Positions 7,144-15,923 of a stretch of DNA of 64,000 nt are shown here, piece after piece. This stretch comes from Corallococcus carmarthensis (GTDB lineage Bacteria; Myxococcota; Myxococcia; Myxococcales; Myxococcaceae). The position numbers and the translations under genes were made by a program. Below the pieces are notes generated by a model. The model saw only the letters and a program-made list of their open reading frames with translations, was not told the origin of the DNA and searched no databases. The stretch lies in the NCBI RefSeq assembly GCF_003611695.1, contig NZ_RAWE01000003.1, positions 62,001 through 126,000 of the forward strand. The letters are read 5' to 3'. Within the stretch, counting starts at the first letter, position 1. Each line of letters opens with the position of its first letter.

Positions 7144-9495
7144 ATGTCGAAGCAGTGGGTACTTTCCGGCGGCGGGACCTCCTATGTCGTCGTCTTGTGG
7201 AACGACGCGGAGGCGAAGGACCCGAGCCGCCGGGTCGCTCCCGCCGTGATGCAGATGTCCATTGACGGGTGGATGCGCACGCACCGGCAGGCCCTCCGGG
7301 AGATGTACGCCGCCTGCGCGCCAGCTCCCCCCGCGGGCACCTCGGTGGCGCAGCTGGACGCCCTGATGAAGCAGCGCCTGTCCGAAGCCTTCAAGTCCGG
7401 GAAGCTCGTGGGGCTGACGCGCTCCCCTTCCCTGGTGCTCGCCCAGCCGCTGAGCCCTGTCCCCATGCGCCTGCCCAGCGCGGACGTCCCTCCCGCGCAG
7501 GGGGTGGGGATCGTCATGTGGAACAAGACGCCCCTCCTCCAGCTGCGCTCCAGCCCCGAGCAGGGCAACAACGTCCTCGCCAGCTTGAAGTTCAACACGC
7601 CCGTGCAGGTGATCGCGCAGATGCCCGGCGGCTGGCTGTCGGTGAGCACGCGGGACGGGCACGTGGGCTTCGTCTCCGGTGACTACGTCTGGTCCGCGCC
7701 GCGCCACCCGATGCCCGAGCCGAACGCCCGGCTCCACCTGGTCGCCAAGGGCTTGCAGGGCACGGCCATCGCCATCGCGGAGACGTACTACAAGGACGTC
7801 GCGCACACCTGGGGCTCGGACCTGCGCTTCTTCGTGGCCGTGCTCGCCCACGTCAACCGGCGGCCCATCCCCCCTTCGACGGACGGCTGGAAGTCCGTCG
7901 CGTTCAAGGCCGACACGTTCATCTGGATCCCGAGCAAGGAGTTCGCCAAGGGGCTGCGCGGCACGGTCAACTCGGGCTCGTACAGCTTCAACGCGGTGGA
8001 CGCGATCGCGTCCGGTTTGCAGCGCGTGGGCCAGTTGCTGAGCGACATCGGACAGGCCATCAAGCTGTCGCTCCAATACATGCCCGAGGCGATCGCGAAG
8101 CACGTCGAGCAGGCCCTGCGCACCATCCTCATCGCGCTCTTGGAGATGGCGGTGGGGGCCATCCTCCTGCTCGCCATCTGCACGGCGGTGGGCGCCGCGC
8201 TGGGGGCGCTGGCGGGCGGCGCGGGCGCCGCGCCCGGTGCCGCCGCGGGGTTCGAGGTGGGGCTCGCGCTGTTGGAATGGATGGGGCTGGCCTTCCTCGC
8301 CAAGTGGATCTTCGACTCGCTCAAGAAGGTCGCCTCGGCGTTCGGAAAGTTCCTCGGCAAGGTGTGGGACGCGCGCGGAGACGCGCACCGGCTGGACGAG
8401 GCGGCGCGCGAGCTGGCGGAGGCCATCGGGGTCCTCGCGGGCGTCCTCGTCGAGGCGCTGGTGATGTGGATCACCGCCAAGGGTGCCGCCGCCGCGATCC
8501 GGGGGCTCAAGGGCACCGCGGTGGAGAAGGCTTTCGGCTCGACCCGCCTTGCGCAGTGGATCAAGCAGCGCACGACCAATTACACCGAAGGCAAGTCCCC
8601 GCTGCCCGGCCCTCGCCAGACCGCCGGCATGGTGCGCGATCGGTTCATCGAGCACCTCGCCGAAAAGGCCGCGCCCCGCTACGCGAAGGAGCTGGAGCCC
8701 GCTCGCAACCTGATTGCCCGGGTGTTCAAGGACATGGGCGCGGTGCAGGCGCGCGCGAAGGATGCCGTCTCCGCGGCCAACCGGTTGCAGCGCGCGGTCA
8801 AGTTCTTCAACGCGAAGGTCACCACCGTCGAGGGGGCCATCGCCAACCTCTGGGATGCCATTGGCACCCGGCTCATCCTGTCGGACACCTCCCCCGCGGC
8901 GATGAGCCAGGTGGTGAGCCGGCTCGCGGAGGCCATCCGCCTGGGAGAGCTGGAGGTCACGGACATCAACAACCTCCATGGGCCCGGGGGAAAACCCTAC
9001 TTCACCCCCGAGCACCTGGAGGCCTTGCAGGTGGCGGCGTTCGAGGCCGGGAAGCCCCTGAAGATCAACGTCTCCAAGGTCATGGAGAGCGGGTACACGG
9101 TGGTGTGCGCCTACCTGAGGCACGCCAACGGGGTCCGGGGCGAGTTGCAGATCATCGGCAAGGAGGTGCTGAACATCGCCAACGCCGAGCACATCCCCTA
9201 CGACGTGTTGCTGCACAAGCCGCTCATCCGCAACGTGTCGCCGGCCGCGGAAGCCGAGCTCCAGGTCCTGGTCAAGCCCGTGGAGGCCGCCATGGCTTCA
9301 CTGAGTGAGGCGCAGAAGGCGCAATACCTGCAGTACCTCAACCAGAGCTACATCCACGCACGCATGCTGGAGCTCGGTCAGAAGTCCACACCGCCCCCGC
9401 TGCCTCCGGGACTCAACAAGGTCCTGAGTGTCGACCGGATCCAGGCGATTGAGCACGCCATCGCGGACATCAAGGCCAAGGACAAAGCCCCCTGA
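7144..9495 (+). CDS. modular toxin-like protein with C-terminal RelA/SpoT-type alarmone-synthetase domain
   Basis: This is a 783-residue protein. An SH3-like segment (about 120-182) holds PLLQLRSSPEQGNNV, GGWLSVSTRDGHVGFV and SGDYV. A LysM-like stretch (about 194-235) has AIAETYYKDV and FFVAVLAHVN. A glycine-rich hydrophobic segment at about 335-385 could insert in a membrane. Residues about 530-690 follow the RelA/SpoT synthetase order: Arg537-x-Lys539-x3-Ser-x3-Arg-Leu-x-Arg (RxKxxxSxxxKLxR), Asp571-AIG-T-Arg576 (DxxGxR), SGY at 649-651, GELQI with Glu667 (usual EIQIR), and EHIPYD at 682-687 (usual EHxxxYK). The putative Mg-binding Asp571 and catalytic Glu667 are present. I infer a secreted or delivered alarmone-synthetase toxin like Tas1. 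The delivery system is not in this window. Confidence 0.75.
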   Translation: MSKQWVLSGGGTSYVVVLWNDAEAKDPSRRVAPAVMQMSIDGWMRTHRQALREMYAACAPAPPAGTSVAQLDALMKQRLSEAFKSGKLVGLTRSPSLVLAQPLSPVPMRLPSADVPPAQGVGIVMWNKTPLLQLRSSPEQGNNVLASLKFNTPVQVIAQMPGGWLSVSTRDGHVGFVSGDYVWSAPRHPMPEPNARLHLVAKGLQGTAIAIAETYYKDVAHTWGSDLRFFVAVLAHVNRRPIPPSTDGWKSVAFKADTFIWIPSKEFAKGLRGTVNSGSYSFNAVDAIASGLQRVGQLLSDIGQAIKLSLQYMPEAIAKHVEQALRTILIALLEMAVGAILLLAICTAVGAALGALAGGAGAAPGAAAGFEVGLALLEWMGLAFLAKWIFDSLKKVASAFGKFLGKVWDARGDAHRLDEAARELAEAIGVLAGVLVEALVMWITAKGAAAAIRGLKGTAVEKAFGSTRLAQWIKQRTTNYTEGKSPLPGPRQTAGMVRDRFIEHLAEKAAPRYAKELEPARNLIARVFKDMGAVQARAKDAVSAANRLQRAVKFFNAKVTTVEGAIANLWDAIGTRLILSDTSPAAMSQVVSRLAEAIRLGELEVTDINNLHGPGGKPYFTPEHLEALQVAAFEAGKPLKINVSKVMESGYTVVCAYLRHANGVRGELQIIGKEVLNIANAEHIPYDVLLHKPLIRNVSPAAEAELQVLVKPVEAAMASLSEAQKAQYLQYLNQSYIHARMLELGQKSTPPPLPPGLNKVLSVDRIQAIEHAIADIKAKDKAP

Positions 9496-9502
9496 GGAGC
9501 GC

Positions 9503-9889
9503 ATGCAGGCCATCCTGAATGAACAGAAGCTGCAACAGGCCATCGCCGCCGCGCTCCTCGAGCTGACGGCGCACGCGCGCCAAGGCCTGCCCGACACGGG
9601 ACAGTTCACCCCGTTGAGCAGCCGCTTCGCGTGCGGCGAACTCGTGCAAGGCGCGGGCGAAGTCGAGTTGCGACTGGCCCCCTTGAGCGGGGACGCGGGC
9701 AAGCACGAGCGCTTCCTCGAGGTGCGGGTCTCCACCCCCAGCGGAGGCAGCAGTTCCTCCACCTGGGTGTTCTACGGGAGGTCGGCCGCCCTCAAGGAGG
9801 TGCTCAAGAACGAGGCGGTCCTGAAAGGGAAGATCCGCACGGCGCTCCTGGCGGAGGCGGAGTCCCTCCTGCGGCACGAGCTGGGGTGA
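9503..9889 (+). CDS. small protein, candidate immunity partner of the RelA/SpoT-domain toxin
   Basis: This is a 128-residue soluble protein with no signal peptide, 7 bp after the toxin-like gene. GAGGAGC, a strong ribosome-binding site, spans the toxin stop region just before ATG 9503. Residues about 5-25 and 95-128 look helical, and the middle has short strands (VELRLAPLSG, FLEVRVSTPSG, STWVFYG). I recognise no family. Its position, size and tight coupling to a polymorphic-toxin-like gene are typical of cognate immunity genes, but this is inference from context only. Confidence 0.7.
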   Translation: MQAILNEQKLQQAIAAALLELTAHARQGLPDTGQFTPLSSRFACGELVQGAGEVELRLAPLSGDAGKHERFLEVRVSTPSGGSSSSTWVFYGRSAALKEVLKNEAVLKGKIRTALLAEAESLLRHELG

Positions 9890-9898
9890 GGCGGCGCC

Positions 9899-10696
9899 TC
9901 ACGCGTCGGAGAAGCTCGCCGTCAGGGCCTGGTGGTCGGAGGCCGTGCCCACGTCCACCACGTTCGCGGCGATCAGCCGCCGGGCCAGGGACGGTGAGGC
10001 GAAGACGAAGTCCGTGCGGAAGTCGATGACCTCCCCCTCGCGTTCGCGCCGGGCGGTCACCCACTGGGGCGAGCCCGGCTTGAGGCGCAGCGTGTCCACC
10101 CAGCCGAAGCCCTCCAGGTCGTCGACGACGTCGAAGCGGGGCGGGTGGCCGTACTTGTCCACCCTCGCGCGGCGGACGCGGTCGGCCAGGTCCACCGGAT
10201 AGGGATCCGCGCGCGACAGGGAGTTGAGGTCCCCGGCCAGCAGGAAGGCCCGCTCGCCGAAGGCCGCGGGCTCCAGCAGCGAGCGCAGGTAGCGCGCCTC
10301 CACGAAGCGCAGGGTCTCATGGTGGGAGTCGAAGTGGGCCGCGAAGAGCGTCAACGGCCCCGCGCCCGTCTCCAGTTCGCATTCGAGGAGGCAGTGGCCG
10401 ATGAAGTGGGCATTGGCGTGGGCGCGGGCCGAACGCAGGGGCAGCCGGCTCGCGACGGCGACGTGGAAGCGGCGGCCACTGGGACGAGGGCGGGCGGTGC
10501 CCAGCCGCACGTGGGCCTCGGTGGCGGGGAGGTTCAGCGAGGCGGCGACCTGGGAGAGCCGCTCACCGTCCTCCCAACCCAGGCACTCCTGAAGCACGAG
10601 CACGTCCGGGTTCTCACGGGCGATGAGGGCCAGGAGCAGCGGCATCCGCTCCTCGCCGCCCATCAGGATGTTGAGCGTCATCACCTTCAACCGCAT
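9899..10696 (-). CDS. endonuclease/exonuclease/phosphatase (EEP) family protein
   Basis: This 265-residue protein begins MRLKVMTLNILMGG, the usual EEP first strand with its metal-associated Asn. LVLQECLGW (catalytic Glu), AAHFDSHH, LLAGDLNSLS (Asp/Asn pair) and GTASDHQALTASF (terminal Asp-His) follow in family order. It is a Mg-dependent phosphodiesterase or phosphatase; it could act on nucleic acid, phospholipid or phosphoinositide. There is no signal peptide with this start. The frame is open upstream to 10999, but ATG 10813 would overlap the divergent lipoprotein start at 10812, so 10696 is preferred. Confidence 0.75.
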   Translation of the reverse strand: MRLKVMTLNILMGGEERMPLLLALIARENPDVLVLQECLGWEDGERLSQVAASLNLPATEAHVRLGTARPRPSGRRFHVAVASRLPLRSARAHANAHFIGHCLLECELETGAGPLTLFAAHFDSHHETLRFVEARYLRSLLEPAAFGERAFLLAGDLNSLSRADPYPVDLADRVRRARVDKYGHPPRFDVVDDLEGFGWVDTLRLKPGSPQWVTARREREGEVIDFRTDFVFASPSLARRLIAANVVDVGTASDHQALTASFSDA

Positions 10697-10811
10697 GCCG
10701 GACAGCCTATCCCCACTCCGCGCCCATCTCGCCAAGTCCTTGTCGCCAGCCCGGTCGAAGTCCAGGATCCGCCGAAGCCAACCCTTCACCGAAGAGCGAG
10801 CGTGAGCGTCC

Positions 10812-12824
10812 ATGCACCGTCCATCCTTTCGCTGGGCTGTTGTGCTGGGGTTGTTGACCTGCGCCGCCTGCGGTGACGACACGCCGGACGATGGAAGCTT
10901 CCCCCCCGATACCCAGGCGCCCTCGGTCCCCGACGCACCGGGCGCCAGTGCCGTGTCGGACTCACAGCTCTCCCTCACCTGGACGTCCAGCACGGACAAC
11001 GTGGGGGTGACGGGCTATCGCATCGAGCGGTGTCAGGGCACGGGCTGCATGGACTTCGCGCTCGTGGGCACGGTGACCGCGCCTCCGTTCGCGGACACGG
11101 GCCTTCCCGCCAGCACCGCCTTCGGCTACCGGGTGCTGGCCTCGGACGCGGCGGGCAACACCAGCGCGGCCTCCGCACCCGCTCGCGCCACCACGCTCGC
11201 CAGTGGAGGGGGCGGCGGTGCCAACGCCACGGTGGCGGGAGCGACGAGCCTCCCCTTCCCCACCCTGAACCATCTGACGGTGGAGTGGGCATTCAGCGGG
11301 GACGCCAACGCCAATGGCGTGGTGACGGTCCGCTACCGTCCCTCGGGCACCCTTCCCTGGCGCGAAGCGATGCCGCTGCGCCGTGTTCCGGCGGGCGACA
11401 ACGAGGGCTTCAGCTGGACGAGCCGCCATTCCGGCAGCGTGTTCAATCTCCAGCCTGGGACGGTCTACGAGCTGGAGCTCACCCTCACGGACCCTGACGG
11501 CGGGACGACCACGCGCACCACGACCGCGACCACGCGCCCGCTGCCGGCCCCCATGCCGAACGCCCCCATCAAGGCGGTGACCCCCGCCACGTTCGCCAGC
11601 GTCGCCGCGGGCGCGCAGCCCGGGGACATCCTCCTGTTGGGCGCGGGCACCTACGCTGGCTTTGATTGGTCCCGGAGCGGCACCGAGGGAAAGCCCATCG
11701 TCCTCCGCGGTGGCTCGGGAGTGGTGATCAACGGCGCCATCAACCTCTTCACCCAGGCCTGGGTCCACCTGGAGGGGCTCACCGTCAACGGCCGCATCCG
11801 GTTCAACGGCTCAAGGCACGTCGTCATCCAGCGGTGCACCGTCAACGCCAGCAGCGCCTTCGGTGGCGACGGCATCGTGACCTACACTCGCGCGGAGAAT
11901 GCATACATCGCGGACAACGTGGTGACGGGCTTGACGCAATGGGCGGAGGCCTCGCTCGGCGCCAGCGGGAACAACCTGGGCGAGGGCATCGCCGTCACCG
12001 GCCCGGGCCACGTCATCCTGCACAACCGCGTGACGGGGTTCCGCGATGGCATCTCCCTGCTGGAGGACGACGAGGCTGTTGATCAGTACAGCATCGACAT
12101 CCTGAACAACGACCTGAGCGGCAACGCGGACGACGGCATCGAGGCGGACTTCTGCTTCCACAACTGCCGCATCGTCCGCAACCGGCTGACCCACAACTTC
12201 ATCGCGCTGTCCTCCCAGCCGGGCCTGGGCGGTCCCACTTATTTCATCCGCAATGCCATCTACAACGCGGTCCACGTGGCCTTCAAACTCTACCGGGGCA
12301 GCACCGGGGACGTGCTGCTCCACAACACGGTGGTGAAGAACGGAGACGCGTTCGGCATCTACGCGGGGCGCCCGGTGGCGGGGCTCTACGCTCGCAACAA
12401 CCTCTTCCTGGGTGGCACGGGCGGCACCTTCAATGGGTACAGCAGCGGCACGGGCCGGGTGTTGCACCTCCCCGACCTGGTGGCCGCCAGTTCCAGCCTG
12501 GACCATGACGGCCTGGGCTCCACCACGGGCACCCTCACGGGACGCCTGGGCGACACGGCGTTCAGCAGCCTCCAGGCCCTGCGCACGAGCACGACCGAAC
12601 AGCACGCGGTGCAGGTGGACCTCACGGTGTTCTCCACTCCGGTGGCGTACCCCGCCGCGCCGCTGACGCTCTCCCCGACGCCGGACCTGCGCATCCGCGC
12701 GGACTCCGCCGCGGCGAACGCGGGCCAGCCCCTGGCGAACATCAACGACGGCTTCGCCGGGCTGGCGCCAGATTTGGGGGCCTTCGAAGCGGGCGCGGAG
12801 CCCCCTATCTACGGCCCACGCTGA
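10812..12824 (+). CDS. lipoprotein with two fibronectin III domains and a right-handed parallel beta-helix
   Basis: This is a 670-residue lipoprotein with its signal ending in LLTCAAC (Cys20). Residues about 35-130 form a fibronectin type III domain (SLTWTSSTDNVGVTGYRIERC), and about 145-245 a second, weaker one (LTVEWAFSG...YELELTLTD). Residues about 255-530 are repeated beta-helix rungs (GTYAGFDWSRSGTEGKPIVL, HVVIQRCTVNAS, ENAYIADNVVTG, HVILHNRVTG, YSIDILNNDLSG). This is the architecture of pectate-lyase-like or alginate-lyase-like surface proteins that bind or cut polysaccharide. Catalytic residues are not evident. It ends 9 bp before the convergent collagen-like gene. Confidence 0.8.
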   Translation: MHRPSFRWAVVLGLLTCAACGDDTPDDGSFPPDTQAPSVPDAPGASAVSDSQLSLTWTSSTDNVGVTGYRIERCQGTGCMDFALVGTVTAPPFADTGLPASTAFGYRVLASDAAGNTSAASAPARATTLASGGGGGANATVAGATSLPFPTLNHLTVEWAFSGDANANGVVTVRYRPSGTLPWREAMPLRRVPAGDNEGFSWTSRHSGSVFNLQPGTVYELELTLTDPDGGTTTRTTTATTRPLPAPMPNAPIKAVTPATFASVAAGAQPGDILLLGAGTYAGFDWSRSGTEGKPIVLRGGSGVVINGAINLFTQAWVHLEGLTVNGRIRFNGSRHVVIQRCTVNASSAFGGDGIVTYTRAENAYIADNVVTGLTQWAEASLGASGNNLGEGIAVTGPGHVILHNRVTGFRDGISLLEDDEAVDQYSIDILNNDLSGNADDGIEADFCFHNCRIVRNRLTHNFIALSSQPGLGGPTYFIRNAIYNAVHVAFKLYRGSTGDVLLHNTVVKNGDAFGIYAGRPVAGLYARNNLFLGGTGGTFNGYSSGTGRVLHLPDLVAASSSLDHDGLGSTTGTLTGRLGDTAFSSLQALRTSTTEQHAVQVDLTVFSTPVAYPAAPLTLSPTPDLRIRADSAAANAGQPLANINDGFAGLAPDLGAFEAGAEPPIYGPR

Positions 12825-12833
12825 ACGGCCCGT

Positions 12834-13583
12834 TCAGACATCGCCACTGGCGGAGCCGACGATGCGGATGTGGCTCAAGCCAGGGTCACTGCACGTCGCG
12901 TCGATGCTGACGCGCCAGTTGGGGACATCCGAATGGACGGTGAGCGTCCCTGTCCAGGCGGAGCAGGACGTCGTGGCGCCACCGGAAAAGAGGGAGACCC
13001 CCGAACGCGGCAGGGTCACGCTTTGTCCAAGCGCCGGAAGCGGGCGCCTGACGATGACATGGATGGAACGGTCGGACAGGGCGGGGCACGTTCCCGTGGT
13101 CATCGGAGGGGCGATGTAGAACTCGAGGCTGCTCTGGTCGCACGTCGAGGGCGCCGAGCAATAGCCACTGCCCCGGTCCCGGTCTTCCTCCAGGTCGTAC
13201 GTCCGACCGGCGATATCAGGATTGCTGAAGGACCAGCCACAGCGGACCTTCGCGGGGCGGCAGCAGGCGGTGGCGTCACCAGGACAGTCCGTCGTGAAAC
13301 AGCCCACCGGATTGTTATCGGAGCCTCCGGTGCAGGCCCCGAAGCTGAACGCATCCGCACCGGACCGGCTGCAATAGGAAAGGTTTCCGCCATCGCAGAA
13401 GGGCTTTCCGCGCGAGCAGAGGATCGCGCTCGAGCCCGTCTCAGACGCCTGGGGACCCACGCTGCCCGCGGGGCCCGCGGGGCCGGGAGGCCCCTGCGGG
13501 CCCGGGGGTCCTTCCGCCAGACACGCGGCGGAGAGGGCCAGGCAGAGACATACTGAAACCAAGAGGAGGGATCGCATTTGCAT
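12834..13583 (-). CDS. lipoprotein with short collagen-like Gly-X-Y tract
   Basis: This protein has about 249 residues. The signal peptide LLLVSVCLCLALSAAC places lipidation at the Cys before LAEGPP. Six Gly-X-Y triplets follow immediately (GPPGPQGPPGPAGPAGSVGP), a collagen-like stalk. The rest is rich in cysteine (CFTTDCPGDATACC, CGWSF, GYCSAPSTC) and probably disulphide-bonded; it has no recognised catalytic motif. The start may be ATG 13583 or ATG 13577. Collagen-like tracts directly after a lipobox are common in myxobacterial surface lipoproteins and probably act as spacers. That role is inferred. Confidence 0.75.
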   Translation of the reverse strand: MQMRSLLLVSVCLCLALSAACLAEGPPGPQGPPGPAGPAGSVGPQASETGSSAILCSRGKPFCDGGNLSYCSRSGADAFSFGACTGGSDNNPVGCFTTDCPGDATACCRPAKVRCGWSFSNPDIAGRTYDLEEDRDRGSGYCSAPSTCDQSSLEFYIAPPMTTGTCPALSDRSIHVIVRRPLPALGQSVTLPRSGVSLFSGGATTSCSAWTGTLTVHSDVPNWRVSIDATCSDPGLSHIRIVGSASGDV

Positions 13584-13606
13584 TGCGGATCCAATAGGCC
13601 GCCTCA

Positions 13607-13633
13607 CCCGCCCTGGAGAATCCCTCGGGCGGG
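13607..13633. terminator. hairpin between kinase and collagen-like lipoprotein genes
   Basis: CCCGCCC (13607-13613) pairs with GGGCGGG (13627-13633) across a 13-nt loop, between two minus-strand genes. It may terminate kinase transcription. There is no U tract, so function is uncertain. Confidence 0.3.
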
Positions 13634-13678
13634 GTATTCACACGCGGAGGGGGGCACCGCCCAGACAGCGGACGTGGA

Positions 13679-14869
13679 TCAAAAGACGTTGTGCCCGGCG
13701 AGGATCCCCTCGTCTTTCGGAGGCGGGAATCCGGCTCCCATCCACGGCGTGGGGAACACGCGGGAGGTCCGCTGGAAGGCCACGAGACGCCGCACGTGCT
13801 CGAGCACGGCGCAAAGCACATCCGCCTGCGCGAATCGCTCCGAGGGGTCTTCCGCGAGACAGCACGCGATGACGGCGGCGAAGCCTGGATCGATTCCAGG
13901 GAGCCACTCGGTCAGCAGCGCCGCCGGGCCCCTCCCCGCCTCCGGCTTGAAGGCCGCGCAGGCTCCGCGCCGCACCGGAGGCAACCGGCCCGTGCACAGC
14001 TCGAACACCAGCAGCCCCAACGCGTAGAGGTCACTTCGCGCGGTCGCGGACTCGCCCATGCGGATCTCCGGCGCCATGTAGCGCGGCGTCCCCACCACCT
14101 CCCGCACTCCCCGCGGCGCCGTGCCTCCGCTCCCCACGAACGTGGCGAGACCGAAATCAATCAGCTTCACCGTGCCATCGGGTTCCAGGATGGCGTTGCC
14201 GGGCTTGAGGTCGCGGTGCAATACCCCGCACTGGTGCGCGGCCCGCAGGCCCGCCGCGAGCCCCACCGCGATGTCCAGCACCCGCGGCCATGGCAGTGGC
14301 GGCCGCAGCTCCGCCAGGCTCTTTCCGTCCACGTACTCGTAGACGAGGTACGGGCGCCCGTCGACCTCCCCCACGCGCTCCATGGTCACCACGTTCGGGT
14401 GCTGGATCCGTGCGATGGCGCGCGCCTCGGTCGCGAAGCTCGCGAGCGCTCTTTCATCCGGCTGAAGCGCGACACACACCTTCAAGGCCACCCGGCGATC
14501 CCCCCGCGCGTCCTGCGCGAGGTAGACGGCCCCCATGCCGCCCCGCCCCAGCAGCCGCTCCAACCGGAACCCGTCCAACACCGCGGGCGGCGTCCAGGTG
14601 GCGTCCGGCACGGAAGGCCGCCGCGAACAGCGCCTTCCCTGCTCCAGCGGAAGCAGGGCCAGGGGCACGGAATCCGACGGCAGGGCGTCTCCGTGCGCCA
14701 GCGTCACCAGCAGCGTCCGGCAGGCGGCGCAGCGGGCGGCATGATGATGCGCCAGCACATTCACCGACACCGGAAGCCGGCCCTCGAACAGGGCGACCAC
14801 GTCCTCATCGCGCAGGCAGCTGGATGGCAATTGTGTCCCCCCCTGGAACAGCAAACAGCAGTCTCGCAT
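13679..14869 (-). CDS. Ser/Thr protein kinase with N-terminal anti-sigma-like zinc motif
   Basis: This is a 396-residue Hanks-type kinase. Residues 43-50 (HAARCAAC) give His-x3-Cys-x2-Cys, the core of the zinc-finger anti-sigma (ZAS) domain. The kinase domain spans about 98-370: the glycine loop GRGGMG is at 108-113, catalytic Lys130 in VALKV, HRDLKPGN at 218-225 and DFG at 238-240, with GTPRYMAPE in the activation segment. All key residues are intact. There is no transmembrane helix or sensory tail, so it is probably cytoplasmic. It is divergent from the ECF-like sigma-factor gene, so it probably controls or senses with that sigma factor. Nearby dyads may be its operators. Confidence 0.9.
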   Translation of the reverse strand: MRDCCLLFQGGTQLPSSCLRDEDVVALFEGRLPVSVNVLAHHHAARCAACRTLLVTLAHGDALPSDSVPLALLPLEQGRRCSRRPSVPDATWTPPAVLDGFRLERLLGRGGMGAVYLAQDARGDRRVALKVCVALQPDERALASFATEARAIARIQHPNVVTMERVGEVDGRPYLVYEYVDGKSLAELRPPLPWPRVLDIAVGLAAGLRAAHQCGVLHRDLKPGNAILEPDGTVKLIDFGLATFVGSGGTAPRGVREVVGTPRYMAPEIRMGESATARSDLYALGLLVFELCTGRLPPVRRGACAAFKPEAGRGPAALLTEWLPGIDPGFAAVIACCLAEDPSERFAQADVLCAVLEHVRRLVAFQRTSRVFPTPWMGAGFPPPKDEGILAGHNVF

Positions 14870-14930
14870 GAAACGTTCTTGTTCCGGATCCCTTGAGACG
14901 TATGGGATTCCCGAGGGGCATGAACATACG

Positions 14931-14962
14931 ACTAGCCTTAAAAAAAGAACTCAAGGCATAGT
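14931..14962. promoter_or_regulatory. imperfect dyad in the kinase/sigma intergenic region
   Basis: ACTAGCCTT and AAGGCATAGT flank a 13-bp A-rich spacer (AAAAAAAGAACTC), forming a nearly symmetric operator-like dyad. The arms match except for one inserted base. It lies about 60 bp from the kinase start and 28 bp from the sigma start, so a regulator here could affect both genes. Confidence 0.4.
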
Positions 14963-14989
14963 CCGCTCGCCGTAAGAAGAGGGGGAAGC

Positions 14990-15880
14990 GTGGAACTCGC
15001 ACCATCATTCCTGGCGCGCGCGGGCTGGCACGTCAAAGAAGCAGCGAAACCCGAAGCCCTGGAGGGCCTGCTGCGACAGGTCTGGACGGAGGGATGCCGG
15101 CCCTGGCCAGACATTCCCCTCTCCCAGGATGCCTTCATCGCCTGCCTGGCCACACACACTCCCTGTCCGTCTGTCGGAGTGGGCATCCCAGGTCTCTTCG
15201 CGCAGCTCACCCCAGGCGACCTCTATCTGGCCTGCGCCTGCGCCGAGGGCATCCCCGCGGCGCTCGCCGCGTTCGAGCGGCGCTACATCGCGAGCATCCC
15301 CGCGACGCTTGCGCACATGAAGCTGACCGAGGCCATGATCGACGACGTCCGGCAACGGGTGCGTGAACACCTGCTGGTGCGCGACGACGGGCCACCGCGG
15401 ATCGCGGAATACTCCGGCCGCAGCCCGCTCGCCAACTGGATGCGCGTCGTGTCCGTGCGCACCGCGCTCAACCTGCTGCGCGCCGCGCGCGAAGAGGACA
15501 CGGTGGGCGATGACGCCGTCCTGGAGTTCCTCCCCGCCTCCGACGGAGATCCGGAGACGGAGGCCATCCAGCGGCGCTACCAGGGCGAGTTCCGCCAGGC
15601 CATGGAGGAAGCCTTCGCCGCCCTGCCCAGCAAGCCCCGCTACCTGCTCCGCCTCCACTTCGTGGACCGCCTCTCCACCACCAAGATTGGCGCCCTCTTC
15701 AACGTCAATCAGTCCACCGCCTCGCGGTGGCTCCAGAGCGCCCAGCAGGCCGTCCACGACGAGACCCGGCGCCTGCTGAAGGAACGCCTGGACCTCTCCT
15801 CCCAGGAGTTCACGAGCGTCCTGCGCTCCGTGGAGAGCCAGCTGGACCTCAGCCTCAGCCGGCTCCTCACCGAAGCCTGA
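14990..15880 (+). CDS. RNA polymerase sigma-70 family (ECF-like) sigma factor
   Basis: This is a 296-residue protein. Residues about 75-150 fit sigma region 2 (AFERRYIASIPATL, DVRQRVREHLLV, PLANWMRVVSVRTALNLLR). Residues about 195-265 fit region 4 (FRQAMEEAFAALPSKPRYLL) with the helix-turn-helix TTKIGALFNVNQSTASRWLQ. Both the N-terminal 70 residues and the C-terminal 30 exceed a minimal ECF factor. Such extended ECF-like factors are frequent in myxobacteria next to kinases. The start is GTG 14990 behind AGAGGGGGAAG. It presumably directs transcription of a dedicated regulon; the dyads downstream at 15.9 kb, before the subtilase, are possible targets. Confidence 0.85.
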   Translation: MELAPSFLARAGWHVKEAAKPEALEGLLRQVWTEGCRPWPDIPLSQDAFIACLATHTPCPSVGVGIPGLFAQLTPGDLYLACACAEGIPAALAAFERRYIASIPATLAHMKLTEAMIDDVRQRVREHLLVRDDGPPRIAEYSGRSPLANWMRVVSVRTALNLLRAAREEDTVGDDAVLEFLPASDGDPETEAIQRRYQGEFRQAMEEAFAALPSKPRYLLRLHFVDRLSTTKIGALFNVNQSTASRWLQSAQQAVHDETRRLLKERLDLSSQEFTSVLRSVESQLDLSLSRLLTEA

Positions 15881-15923
15881 TGCGGTTTTCCACGATGCGA
15901 CCCCGGCACAGCCACGCAATAAC

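Noticed and set aside
7108-9216. Long (702-codon) open frame antisense to the RelA/SpoT-domain gene
   Set aside because: Arg/Gly/His-rich composition typical of antisense frames in high-GC genes; no domains or ribosome site.
9899-10999. Longer start of the EEP gene (to 10999)
   Set aside because: The added 101 residues overlap the divergent lipoprotein start at 10812 and look non-coding; the family begins at MRLKVMTLN.
12834-13583. Possible type IV pilin or collagenase substrate role for the collagen-like lipoprotein
   Set aside because: Only six Gly-X-Y triplets and no supporting motif; treated as a spacer.
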